Made by a program: the position numbers and the translations under genes. The notes beneath the pieces were generated by a model. That model saw only the letters and a program-made list of their open reading frames with translations, did no database searches and had not been told where the DNA came from. Below, piece by piece: positions 1 through 5,773 of a stretch of DNA of 5,773 nucleotides. The number at the start of each line of letters is the position of its first letter. Position 1 is the stretch's first letter. Source of the stretch: Anaerolineales bacterium (GTDB lineage: Bacteria > Chloroflexota > Anaerolineae > UBA7937); contig JAUVHF010000106.1 in the NCBI GenBank assembly GCA_030593425.1, forward strand, positions 1-5,773, given 5' to 3'.

Positions 1-13
1 GGTTAAAGGCATC

Positions 14-2104
14 ATGTTCGAGTTCTTCTTTTCTCCCCAATCCGTGGCCGTCATCGGCGCTTCTCGCGATGAGGAGAAGTTAGGCCATGGCGTCTTGAAG
101 AACCTCCTCCGATACGGCTACAAAGGCAAGGTCTACCCCATCAACCCCAAGGCCGATGAGATCCTGGGTCTTAGAGCCTACCCCAGCGTCCTCGATGTCC
201 CTGGGGAGATCGAGATGGCGGTGGTCGTGGTTCCGGCCCCCATAGTGGCTCGGGTCTTGGAGGAGTGTGGCCAGAAGGGGGTGCGAGGGGTGGTGATCAT
301 CACCGCTGGCTTCCGGGAGGTGGGTGGCCAGGGGCTGAGAGAGGAGAAGAGGTTAGCAGAGATAGCCAGCCGCTACGGTATGCGCCTCATCGGCCCCAAC
401 TGTCTGGGCATAATAGACACCCTCTGCCCTTTGAACGCTACGTTCGCCCGAGGGATGCCTGAGCAGGGCGATATCGCTATCATGTCCCAGTCGGGCGCTC
501 TCTTGGCGGCCATATTGGACTGGGCGATTGGCGAGAAAGTGGGCTTCTCCCGGTTTGTGAGTCTGGGGAACAAGGCAGATATAAACGAGATAGACATGCT
601 TGAGGCTTGGGGGCGTGATCCCCACTCCAAAGTCATCGCTGCCTACCTGGAAGGTATCGTAGACGGCACCCGGTTCATGGAGGTAGCCCGCCGGGTCAGC
701 CAGAATACCCCCATCGTCATCATCAAGGCGGGAACAACAGCGGCCGGCGCTCGTGCCGTCTCCTCTCACACTGGGACCCTGGCCGGCTCCGAGAAGGCTT
801 ACGATACTGCTTTGCGACAATCAGGGGTGGTGAGAGCCAACTCGGTGGAGGATCTTTTCGACTATGCTGTCGCTTTTTCCCAGCAGCCCTTGATAAGGGG
901 ACGACGAATAGCCATCGTCACCAACGGCGGAGGGGCGGGGATCATGGCTTCCGACGAGGTAGAGCGTGTGGGGCTGAAGATGGCCTCCTTGAACCGGGAG
1001 ACGGTAGATCGGCTGAAGGAAAGGTTGCCCCCTGCGGCCAGTGTCTACAACCCCGTAGATTGCCTCGGAGATGCCGACGCCGAGCGATATCGATATGCTC
1101 TGGATACGGTCCTTCAGGATGTCAATGTGGATGGGGTGATCGCCATCTTCCTCTCCCAGGTGGTGATGCATGTGGAGGATATAGCGGAGGCGGTGGGCGA
1201 GGCGGCAAAGAGATATGATAAGCCGGTGTTGGCTTGCCTCATGGGTGGGGAGATGACCGAGCCGGGAAGAGAGATTCTGCGCCGTTATGGCATACCCAAC
1301 TACGACTTCCCGGAGCGGGCGGTTAAGGCGATGTTGGCCATGTATCAGCGCCGCAGATTTCTGGACAACCCTCCTCGGAAGATTGAGCGGTTCGAGGTCC
1401 ACCCCCCATGGGTGCAAGAGGTCTTCAAGCGAGTCCGTTCTGAGGGAAGGCTTACGGTGGGGGACGCTGAGGCGCGCAGGGTGATGGAGGCTTATGGTAT
1501 CCCCCTGCCCCAGTCGGTATTGGGCAGGAACCCAGAGGAAGCGGTTGAGGCGGCTGAAAGCATCGGCTATCCGGTGGTCATGAAGATGGCCTCTCCCGAT
1601 ATCCTACATAAGACGGACATCGGAGGGGTAAGGCTCAATATAAGGGGGCCCCATGAGGTTAGGGATAGTTTCGACCTTTTGAACTATCGAGCCTTGCGGT
1701 TCATGCCAGAGGCTGAGATATGGGGGGTGCTGGTTCAGGAGATGGTTGAGGGTTGCCATGAGGTGCTGGTGGGGATGAGCCGCGACCCACAATTTGGGCC
1801 CCTCTTGGCTTTCGGTTTAGGTGGCATCTACGTCGAGGCCCTCCCAGATGTGACCTTCCGCATCGCGCCGGTGGCCCGCTGGGAGGCCAGGGAGATGCTC
1901 TCCGAGATCCGGGGCTATAGTCTACTGCGGGGCGTGCGAGGGGAGAGCCCATCCGACCTAGAAGCGATCATAGATTGCATCCTGCGAGTCTCTCAACTGG
2001 TGACCGATTTCCCAGAGATCGTAGAACTGGATATAAACCCCCTTATAGTCTGCGAGGAGGGAAAGGGAGCGGTGGCTGTCGACCTGAGGATGGCTCTCCA
2101 ATGA
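14..2104 (+). CDS. Acetate/acyl-CoA ligase (ADP-forming), fused alpha-beta subunits
   Basis: This 696-residue protein is a complete NDP-forming acyl-CoA synthetase, catalysing acyl-CoA + ADP + Pi <-> acid + CoA + ATP in the cytoplasm. Residues 7-100 form a Rossmann CoA-binding domain (SPQSVAVIGAS). The succinyl-CoA-ligase-like domains follow, with GPNCLG at 127-132, SQSGA at 158-162 and Glu213 in YLEG. SSHTGTLAGS at 250-259 carries the predicted phosphohistidine His252. From about residue 475 to the end lies the ATP-grasp (beta) domain: VVMKM with Lys524, then HKTDIGGV at 532-539, whose His532 is the family's second phosphohistidine, and ELDINPL at 671-677. All key residues are present, so it should be active. 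The acyl substrate (acetate, branched or aryl acid) cannot be told from sequence. The ATG at 14 fits the family start and has a weak AAAGG at 5-9. The frame stays open to the window edge, so a slightly earlier start outside is possible. The next gene follows closely, suggesting an operon. Confidence 0.93.
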   Translation: MFEFFFSPQSVAVIGASRDEEKLGHGVLKNLLRYGYKGKVYPINPKADEILGLRAYPSVLDVPGEIEMAVVVVPAPIVARVLEECGQKGVRGVVIITAGFREVGGQGLREEKRLAEIASRYGMRLIGPNCLGIIDTLCPLNATFARGMPEQGDIAIMSQSGALLAAILDWAIGEKVGFSRFVSLGNKADINEIDMLEAWGRDPHSKVIAAYLEGIVDGTRFMEVARRVSQNTPIVIIKAGTTAAGARAVSSHTGTLAGSEKAYDTALRQSGVVRANSVEDLFDYAVAFSQQPLIRGRRIAIVTNGGGAGIMASDEVERVGLKMASLNRETVDRLKERLPPAASVYNPVDCLGDADAERYRYALDTVLQDVNVDGVIAIFLSQVVMHVEDIAEAVGEAAKRYDKPVLACLMGGEMTEPGREILRRYGIPNYDFPERAVKAMLAMYQRRRFLDNPPRKIERFEVHPPWVQEVFKRVRSEGRLTVGDAEARRVMEAYGIPLPQSVLGRNPEEAVEAAESIGYPVVMKMASPDILHKTDIGGVRLNIRGPHEVRDSFDLLNYRALRFMPEAEIWGVLVQEMVEGCHEVLVGMSRDPQFGPLLAFGLGGIYVEALPDVTFRIAPVARWEAREMLSEIRGYSLLRGVRGESPSDLEAIIDCILRVSQLVTDFPEIVELDINPLIVCEEGKGAVAVDLRMALQ

Positions 2105-2135
2105 TTGAGGAGGCTCTATCCCTGCCTCAGTCGCG

Positions 2136-2144
2136 AAGGAGGAG
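2136..2144 (+). promoter_or_regulatory. Ribosome binding site fixing the DRTGG-protein start
   Basis: AAGGAGGAG ends two bases before the ATG at 2147, and its GGAGG core is four bases from that ATG. It favours the ATG over the in-frame TTG at 2105, which sits directly against the upstream TGA stop and has no comparable site. Residues encoded between 2105 and 2146 are low in family-like character, whereas the beta strand leading to the P-loop begins just after the ATG. Confidence 0.8.
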
Positions 2145-2146
2145 AA

Positions 2147-3229
2147 ATGGCTGAAAAGACGGTGGCGGTATATGTGACTTCGGCGGAGGCCTTCTCCGGC
2201 AAGAGTTCGCTATGTGTAGGGTTGGGTTTGAGGTTCCGCCGCGATGGGTTCCGCGTGGGCTATATGAAGCCCATAAGCAGCACGGCCAAGCGGATAAAGG
2301 GGCGCGCCATAGATGAAGATGTGGAGTCCATCAAGGAACTCTTTCAACTAGAGGAAGGTTCAGAGGTCCTGGCCCCGGTCTGCCTCGACCCCGTCACCCT
2401 GGAATCGATCCTCAAGGGGGAGAGGATGGACGTAAAGCAACGCATAAAGAAAGCCTATGAGCAGGCGTCTAAAGATAAGGATGTGATGCTTTTGGGAGGC
2501 GGGGCCTCCCTGAACGATGGAGCCTTGGTGGGTCTTCCATCTCAAAAGGTAGCGGAACTTCTGGGGGCCTGGGAGTTGGTTATCATCAGATATGAGAACG
2601 ATCTATCCCTGAATAGCCTGCTCCTGCGCCAGGAGGTTTTTGGTGAATCGATGTTGGGGGCTGTCCTCAACACCGTCCCTAAGCGGAGGCTCGAATACGT
2701 GCGGAGGACGGTGAGGCCGTTCCTGGAAGATCGGGGGATAAAGGTCTATGCTGTCTTGCCGGAAGAGCGGATTCTCCTCTCCATGAGTGTGGGAGAGTTA
2801 GCAGAGGTTCTAGGGGGACGGATACTCAACTCCCCGGAGAAGGCGGATGAGTTAGTGGAACATCTGATGATCGGGGCTATGAGTGTGGATAGTGCCCTCT
2901 CCTACTTCCGCCGCAAGCCCAACAAAGCGGTCATCACCGGCGGCGACCGGCCGGATATCCAAGTGGCGGCCTTGGAGACCTCTACCAAATGCCTAATCCT
3001 CACCGGCAACCTGCATCCCAACGCCGTCATCCTGGCGCGAGCCGAGGAGTTAGGGGTGCCCATGATTTTGGTGGGCCAGGACACGCTAACCGCGGTGGAG
3101 ATCATCGAGCGCTACTTCGGGAAGACCCGTTTCCACCAGAAGAAGAAAATCGAGCGGTTCGAGAAACTATTAGAGAAACATTTCGACTTCCAGGGGCTCT
3201 ACAATGCACTGGGGTTGAAGGCCAGGTAG
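2147..3229 (+). CDS. BioD-like P-loop / DRTGG-domain protein (phosphotransacetylase N-terminal-like, no catalytic domain)
   Basis: From the ATG at 2147 the protein is 360 residues. Residues 5-210 look like a dethiobiotin-synthetase-type P-loop domain: a beta strand (VAVYVTS), a divergent Walker A around 12-21 (SAEAFSGKSS), then GYMKPIS at 38-44 as in BioD and Pta N-termini. DVMLLGGGASL at 112-122 matches the usual strand followed by a small-residue turn. Residues about 215-325 fit a DRTGG domain, including AVITGGDRPDIQ at 261-272 and CLILTGN at 282-288. In long phosphotransacetylases this pair of domains precedes the catalytic PTA domain. Here the chain stops after a charged helical tail, so it is not itself a phosphotransacetylase. 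The gene starts 42 bases after the ADP-forming synthetase gene, suggesting a regulatory, sensing or accessory role in acyl-CoA metabolism (inference). It could be misnamed cobyrinic acid a,c-diamide synthase or BioD by similarity. Domain family confidence is good; function is unknown. Confidence 0.8.
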   Translation: MAEKTVAVYVTSAEAFSGKSSLCVGLGLRFRRDGFRVGYMKPISSTAKRIKGRAIDEDVESIKELFQLEEGSEVLAPVCLDPVTLESILKGERMDVKQRIKKAYEQASKDKDVMLLGGGASLNDGALVGLPSQKVAELLGAWELVIIRYENDLSLNSLLLRQEVFGESMLGAVLNTVPKRRLEYVRRTVRPFLEDRGIKVYAVLPEERILLSMSVGELAEVLGGRILNSPEKADELVEHLMIGAMSVDSALSYFRRKPNKAVITGGDRPDIQVAALETSTKCLILTGNLHPNAVILARAEELGVPMILVGQDTLTAVEIIERYFGKTRFHQKKKIERFEKLLEKHFDFQGLYNALGLKAR

Positions 3230-3236
3230 AATCACG

Positions 3237-3242
3237 AAGGAG
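3237..3242 (+). promoter_or_regulatory. Ribosome binding site supporting a TTG start
   Basis: AAGGAG lies six bases upstream of the TTG at 3249, an ideal spacing. No ATG or GTG occurs in frame before the conserved DESG motif, so this site decides the start of the DUF3800 gene. Its left flank (CGAAGGAG) resembles the site before the DRTGG gene (CGAAGGAGGAG), so the incoming gene may use a host-type initiation region. Confidence 0.75.
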
Positions 3243-4225
3243 CGAAGATTGGCACAACTTCCACTATTTACTGTAGAAGTTGAGCCGCTCGTGTTCAACG
3301 CTTATCATGATGAGAGCGGGACATATGGAACGGATCGGTGGTTTATTGTCGCGTTTATTTTGGTCCCAGCAAGATATGAGCTCAGTGTGCTGCAGGTTCT
3401 GAAGCAGGAAAGGCATGGCTACGAGGGAGTCATCCATTTTGTTGATCTACCAGGCCGTTGGAAAGGGCCTTACAGTCGTAAGGCAAGGATTGCACGCAGA
3501 TGGCTGAAATGCTATCGGGATTTCTTATCAAAGAAATGTGATGTTCATATCCTCGCTGTTGATACTCGGTCACCTTCCTTTAGGACCGATCGTTTTGAAA
3601 GGGATTATCACGCATACAACTTTTTCACTGCAATGGCATTCTATGACGCTATACCGTGGCATTTTAACACACTGGACTACATGGAAGTGAAAATTTACTC
3701 ACATGAGAAAACGAGGAGATCAGGGTCGCTTGAATTGTTGCGCGAAACTGGGGGCAATGTTGATAACTTTGAGAAGTACGTCCCCTGGAAAGTTAAAGAC
3801 ATCATTAGGCGGAGAAGACAGACAACGCCGAGAAAGTATCCAGAAGTACACGTGCAGTCTCCTGTGATAACCATTCCATCGAGTGCGGACGAGGCTAATA
3901 ATGATGAACTAAGGGAAAACTTTGAACTAATTCAACTTACGGATGTGGTACTGGGTAGTACAGCACAAGCTATCGTGGGTGGGTCCGCAGTTGAGACGAA
4001 GATGGAACTGGGTTTGATGGCAGCTGACATGATTCAAGATGCCAGACGTAAGCCGTGGGAGCAGGATTATGGACTTCATCGACAATTTGCAGTTCGATAT
4101 TTTCCTGATTCGCACGGCTCTTTATATGAGAACGGTCCCCTTGAAGTCCTTTCATCGGCGCATGTCCAGCGCATGATGTAGATGCAAATTAGCGGCTTTC
4201 TAGTTCAAACAGAGAATATTCACAT
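3243..4225. other. AT-rich segment with foreign composition
   Basis: Six sampled 60-base lines inside this stretch total 157 of 360 G+C (44%), against 214 of 360 (59%) in six lines sampled from the neighbouring genes. The change is abrupt at both ends: composition drops after the DRTGG gene stop and rises again at the GAGGAGG before enolase. The segment contains one gene and no recognisable transposase, integrase or terminal inverted repeat. Its exact borders are approximate. Horizontal acquisition of a single cargo gene is the simplest reading (inference). Confidence 0.6.
3249..4181 (+). CDS. DUF3800 domain-containing protein
   Basis: The protein is 310 residues from a TTG start. The N-terminal hallmark is NAYHDESGTYG at 17-27, followed by a hydrophobic strand WFIVAFILVP at 31-40, the layout typical of DUF3800. 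The C-terminal hallmark is IQLTDVVLGS at 228-237, matching the family's QLaDlvaG helix. Other acidic candidates are Asp105 (LAVDTRS) and Glu153 after the strand VKIYSHE. Conserved acidic residues at both ends suggest an RNase H-like nuclease fold with Asp21 and Asp232 at the active site; this is inference, and I know of no firmly established family function. A basic patch, IIRRRRQTTPRK at 185-196, could contact nucleic acid. There is no signal peptide or membrane segment, so the protein is probably cytoplasmic. Composition is much more AT-rich than in both neighbours, pointing to horizontal transfer. Length is within the usual DUF3800 range and the frame is intact. It lies between two housekeeping-type genes with no obvious partner. 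Confidence 0.8.
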   Translation: MAQLPLFTVEVEPLVFNAYHDESGTYGTDRWFIVAFILVPARYELSVLQVLKQERHGYEGVIHFVDLPGRWKGPYSRKARIARRWLKCYRDFLSKKCDVHILAVDTRSPSFRTDRFERDYHAYNFFTAMAFYDAIPWHFNTLDYMEVKIYSHEKTRRSGSLELLRETGGNVDNFEKYVPWKVKDIIRRRRQTTPRKYPEVHVQSPVITIPSSADEANNDELRENFELIQLTDVVLGSTAQAIVGGSAVETKMELGLMAADMIQDARRKPWEQDYGLHRQFAVRYFPDSHGSLYENGPLEVLSSAHVQRMM

Positions 4226-4232
4226 GAGGAGG
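4226..4232 (+). promoter_or_regulatory. Ribosome binding site of enolase
   Basis: GAGGAGG lies seven bases before the ATG at 4240, which supports that start over the second ATG two codons later. It is the first GC-rich sequence after the AT-rich segment. No convincing -35/-10 pair was found in the 58 bases between the DUF3800 stop and the enolase start. Confidence 0.8.
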
Positions 4233-4239
4233 CCCAACC

Positions 4240-5523
4240 ATGACCATGATCGAAGACATATACGCGCGGGAGATCCTCGACTCCCGGGGCAACCCCACCG
4301 TGGAGGTGGAGGTCCTCTTGATTAGCGGGGCGGTGGGGCGGGCGGCGGTCCCCTCCGGCGCCTCCACGGGGCGCCATGAGGCCCTGGAACTCCGCGACGG
4401 CGACGAGAAGCGGTATGGGGGCAAAGGGGTGCTTAAGGCGGTAGAGAACGTGAATGAGAAGATCGCCGAGGACCTCATCGGCTGGGACGCCCTCGATCAG
4501 GCGGGCCTAGACGCTTCTCTCGTGGGGCTGGACGGCACGCCCAATAAGTCGAACCTGGGGGCCAACGCCACCCTGGGCGTATCTTTGGCTGTGGCCAAGG
4601 CAGCGGCCAATGCCCTAGACGTGCCCCTCTATCGCTACCTGGGAGGCGTGGGGGCCAAAACCGTGCCCGTCCCCCTGATGAACATCCTCAACGGGGGAAA
4701 ACACGCCGCCGACTCTACCGACCTCCAGGAGTTCATGATCGTGCCCGCTGGAGCGCCCACCTTTAGCGAAGCCCTGCGCTGGGGAGCGGAGGTGTATCAT
4801 AGCCTGAAGGCGGTGTTGAAGGAGAAAAGCTACAACACCAACGTAGGTGATGAAGGTGGCTTTGCCCCATCATTGGGCTCCAACCAAGAGGCGATCGAGG
4901 TGATCCTGGCCGCCATAGAGAGGGCGGGCTATAAGGTCGGAGAGGATATCTATATCGCTCTCGACCCCGCAGGCACCGAGTTCCATGAAGAGGGGGCATA
5001 CCATCTGAGGAAGGAAGGGCGGAAGTTGACCAGCGCCCAGATGGTCGATTTCTATGCCCATTGGACCAAGACCTACCCTATAATCTCCATCGAAGATAGC
5101 TTGGCGGAGGACGATTGGGATGGTTGGGGGCTCCTTACCCAGAGGCTAGGCGACCAGATTCAGATCGTGGGCGATGATCTACTGGTAACTAACGTTCAAC
5201 GCCTAAAGCGCGCTATCGAGGAAAAGGCAGCCAACTCCATCCTCATCAAGGTGAACCAGATAGGGACTCTTTCTGAGGCTATAGCGGCCGTGGAGATGGC
5301 CAGGAAAGCGGGCTGGACCCAGGTCATCTCCCACCGGAGCGGGGAGACCGAGGATAGTACCATCGCCGACCTGGCAGTGGCCCTCAACACAGGACAGATA
5401 AAGGCGGGAGCCCCCTGCCGAAGCGAGCGGGTAGCCAAGTACAACCGGCTCCTGCGCATCGAAGAGGAGTTGGGCGACGCAGCGACCTACCCGGGCCTGG
5501 GGGCGTTCCGCGTCAAAACGTAG
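4240..5523 (+). CDS. eno: Enolase (phosphopyruvate hydratase)
   Basis: This enzyme interconverts 2-phosphoglycerate and phosphoenolpyruvate in glycolysis and gluconeogenesis; it is cytoplasmic and Mg-dependent. The 427-residue length is normal for a bacterial enolase. The N-terminal domain has ILDSRGNPTVEVEV at 12-25 and AVPSGASTGRHEALELRDGD at 36-55, with the mobile catalytic loop serine (SGAS). The barrel domain has GGKHA with His155, Glu164 (DLQEFM), Glu205 (VGDEGGFAP), metal ligands Asp242, Glu285 (SIEDSL) and Asp312 (VGDDLLVTN), catalytic Lys337 (LIKVNQIGT), the ISHRSGETED segment at 363-372, and Lys388 in GQIKAGAP. All catalytic and metal-binding residues are present. A small oddity is LDPAGTEF at 241-248, where most bacterial enolases read close to LDxAASEF. 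The upstream gene is compositionally foreign, so enolase may have its own transcription start near its 5' end, though none could be identified. A strong hairpin overlaps its stop codon. Confidence 0.97.
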   Translation: MTMIEDIYAREILDSRGNPTVEVEVLLISGAVGRAAVPSGASTGRHEALELRDGDEKRYGGKGVLKAVENVNEKIAEDLIGWDALDQAGLDASLVGLDGTPNKSNLGANATLGVSLAVAKAAANALDVPLYRYLGGVGAKTVPVPLMNILNGGKHAADSTDLQEFMIVPAGAPTFSEALRWGAEVYHSLKAVLKEKSYNTNVGDEGGFAPSLGSNQEAIEVILAAIERAGYKVGEDIYIALDPAGTEFHEEGAYHLRKEGRKLTSAQMVDFYAHWTKTYPIISIEDSLAEDDWDGWGLLTQRLGDQIQIVGDDLLVTNVQRLKRAIEEKAANSILIKVNQIGTLSEAIAAVEMARKAGWTQVISHRSGETEDSTIADLAVALNTGQIKAGAPCRSERVAKYNRLLRIEEELGDAATYPGLGAFRVKT

Positions 5524-5546
5524 GGGTGGGCTTATCCCCCACCCCT
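5522..5546 (+). terminator. GC-rich hairpin on the enolase stop codon, probable terminator without T-tract
   Basis: AGGGGTGGG (5522-5530) pairs perfectly over nine base pairs with CCCACCCCT (5538-5546), leaving a seven-base loop. The left arm begins inside the TAG stop codon. The following bases are GGCCCCCGG rather than a run of T, so this is not a classical intrinsic terminator. It could still slow or end transcription, protect the mRNA 3' end, or act with the next hairpin. Confidence 0.6.
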
Positions 5547-5549
5547 GGC

Positions 5550-5572
5550 CCCCGGCCTGGCAAGTACCGGGG
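5550..5572. repeat. Second short hairpin downstream of enolase
   Basis: CCCCGG (5550-5555) is the inverted complement of CCGGGG (5567-5572), with an 11-base loop. A competing pairing is GCCTG (5555-5559) with CAGGC (5573-5577). It comes three bases after the stop-codon hairpin, so the two would form tandem GC-rich stems in the enolase transcript. The symmetry is short and may be partly a product of high GC content. Confidence 0.4.
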
Positions 5573-5587
5573 CAGGCTGGCTGTAGT

Positions 5588-5669
5588 GGGCGAGGTGCTC
5601 TGTACCTACCTTAGGAGCCTATCAGCAGGCTTAGCGACCAGGAGCGTCGTGAACCAAGGAGCCTCGCCC
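5588..5669. repeat. Inverted repeat closing a possible branched RNA fold between convergent genes
   Basis: GGGCGAGG (5588-5595) pairs exactly with CCTCGCCC (5662-5669). After a two-base bulge, CTC (5598-5600) continues the pairing with GAG (5659-5661). Within the enclosed stretch, AGCCT (5616-5620) can pair with AGGCT (5627-5631), and GCGAC (5633-5637) with GTCGT (5646-5650, one G-U pair). Together they could make a three-way junction of about 82 nucleotides. The right arm touches the stop codon of the minus-strand gene. No RNA family was recognised. The rest of 5524-5668 contains no coding sequence that I can support. Confidence 0.35.
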
Positions 5670-5773
5670 TATCCTGCCAAGCTCGCGATCAATCGGGCAG
5701 CCTTTTCGGCTGCTTGCGGATGTGCCAGTTGCCAGGCTGCCTCTCTCATCCGCTCCAGGGTTCCAGGTGAGGC
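5669..5773 (-). CDS. C-terminal fragment of a MurG-like glycosyltransferase (partial, runs off the right edge)
   Basis: Read on the minus strand from the window edge, 34 codons are open and end in TAG (complement at 5669-5671). The tail contains TLERMREAAWQLAHPQAAEK and then a short helix ending ASLAG. This strongly resembles the end of MurG and related GT28-type glycosyltransferases, where a helix of the form LxxMxxAAxxLAxPxAAxxIAxLI closes the protein. MurG transfers GlcNAc to lipid I at the cytoplasmic face of the membrane, but diacylglycerol glucosyltransferases and other GT-B enzymes end similarly, so no gene symbol is given. The catalytic part is outside the window. The gene is convergent with enolase, with about 145 bases between the stops. 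The identification rests on a short tail only. Confidence 0.55.
   Translation of the reverse strand, partial: ASPGTLERMREAAWQLAHPQAAEKAARLIASLAG

Noticed and set aside
353..1417. Two long minus-strand open frames, 353-820 and 821-1417, end to end opposite the synthetase gene
   Set aside because: They are antisense to a strongly supported gene, their protein sequences show no recognisable domain, and GC-rich coding sequence commonly gives long shadow frames.
2110..2128. Small hairpin GAGGC/GCCTC between the synthetase and DRTGG genes
   Set aside because: It has only five base pairs with a nine-base loop and no T-tract. This is expected by chance and too weak for a terminator or attenuator.
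2105..2146. TTG start at 2105 for the DRTGG protein, adding 14 residues
   Set aside because: There is no good ribosome site before it, and a strong GGAGG lies before the ATG at 2147 next to the first beta strand.
3249..3277. A sigma-70-like promoter starting with TTGGCA at 3249
   Set aside because: The hexamer is the TTG start codon region of the DUF3800 gene, and no acceptable -10 box lies 16-18 bases downstream (TGTAGA is poor).
4182..4239. An enolase promoter in the AT-rich leader
   Set aside because: The AT-rich words (GAATATT, TTCAAA) do not form a -35/-10 pair with proper spacing, so no promoter is claimed.
4615..5459. Several minus-strand open frames opposite enolase
   Set aside because: They are shadows of the enolase gene, with proline- and arginine-rich low-complexity translations and no domain.
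5588..5669. A tRNA gene, suggested by a 7-bp acceptor-like GGGCGAG/CTCGCCC pair and a GCTC...GAGC D-arm-like pairing
   Set aside because: There is no T-arm TTCRA motif, no proper 5-bp anticodon stem with a 7-base loop and no fitting discriminator on either strand. The symmetry is better explained as a generic hairpin or other RNA.

Overview
The window looks like a piece of bacterial chromosome, probably from a thermophilic or thermotolerant anaerobe and most plausibly Chloroflexota. This placement is an inference from protein style: the enolase is clearly bacterial, with GGKHA..STDLQEF and ISHRSGETED motifs, and it sits beside a fused ADP-forming acyl-CoA synthetase. The host genes are about 59% GC (214 of 360 bases in six sampled 60-base lines). 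They use AGG/AGA arginine and ATA isoleucine codons freely and have strong GGAGG-type ribosome binding sites. No rRNA, tRNA, CRISPR array or transposase gene was seen.

Layout. (1) 14-2104 (+) encodes a complete fused alpha-beta acetate/acyl-CoA ligase (ADP-forming). (2) 2147-3229 (+) encodes a BioD-like P-loop plus DRTGG-domain protein that resembles the N-terminal regulatory half of long phosphotransacetylases but lacks the catalytic half. Genes 1 and 2 are 42 bases apart and probably co-transcribed, forming a small acyl-CoA/energy-conservation unit. (3) 3249-4181 (+) encodes a DUF3800-family protein in a sharply AT-richer segment (about 44% GC), probably acquired by horizontal transfer. (4) 4240-5523 (+) encodes a complete enolase of glycolysis/gluconeogenesis. 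(5) 5524-5668 is a non-coding convergent intergenic region. It holds a strong GC-rich hairpin on the enolase stop codon, a second hairpin, and a longer inverted repeat that could close a branched RNA fold. (6) 5669-5773 (-) is the last 34 codons of a gene running in from the right edge, resembling the C-terminus of MurG-type glycosyltransferases.

Working together: the ADP-forming synthetase would convert acyl-CoA to free acid with ATP formation (or the reverse), and the DRTGG protein may sense nucleotides or act as an accessory. Enolase belongs to the same central carbon metabolism, but there is no evidence that it shares a transcript with the first two genes.

The foreign-looking DUF3800 gene is the main accessory element. 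I see no multi-gene novel system. The best leads are that gene with its sharp composition borders, the stand-alone DRTGG protein paired with the synthetase, and the possible folded RNA downstream of enolase.
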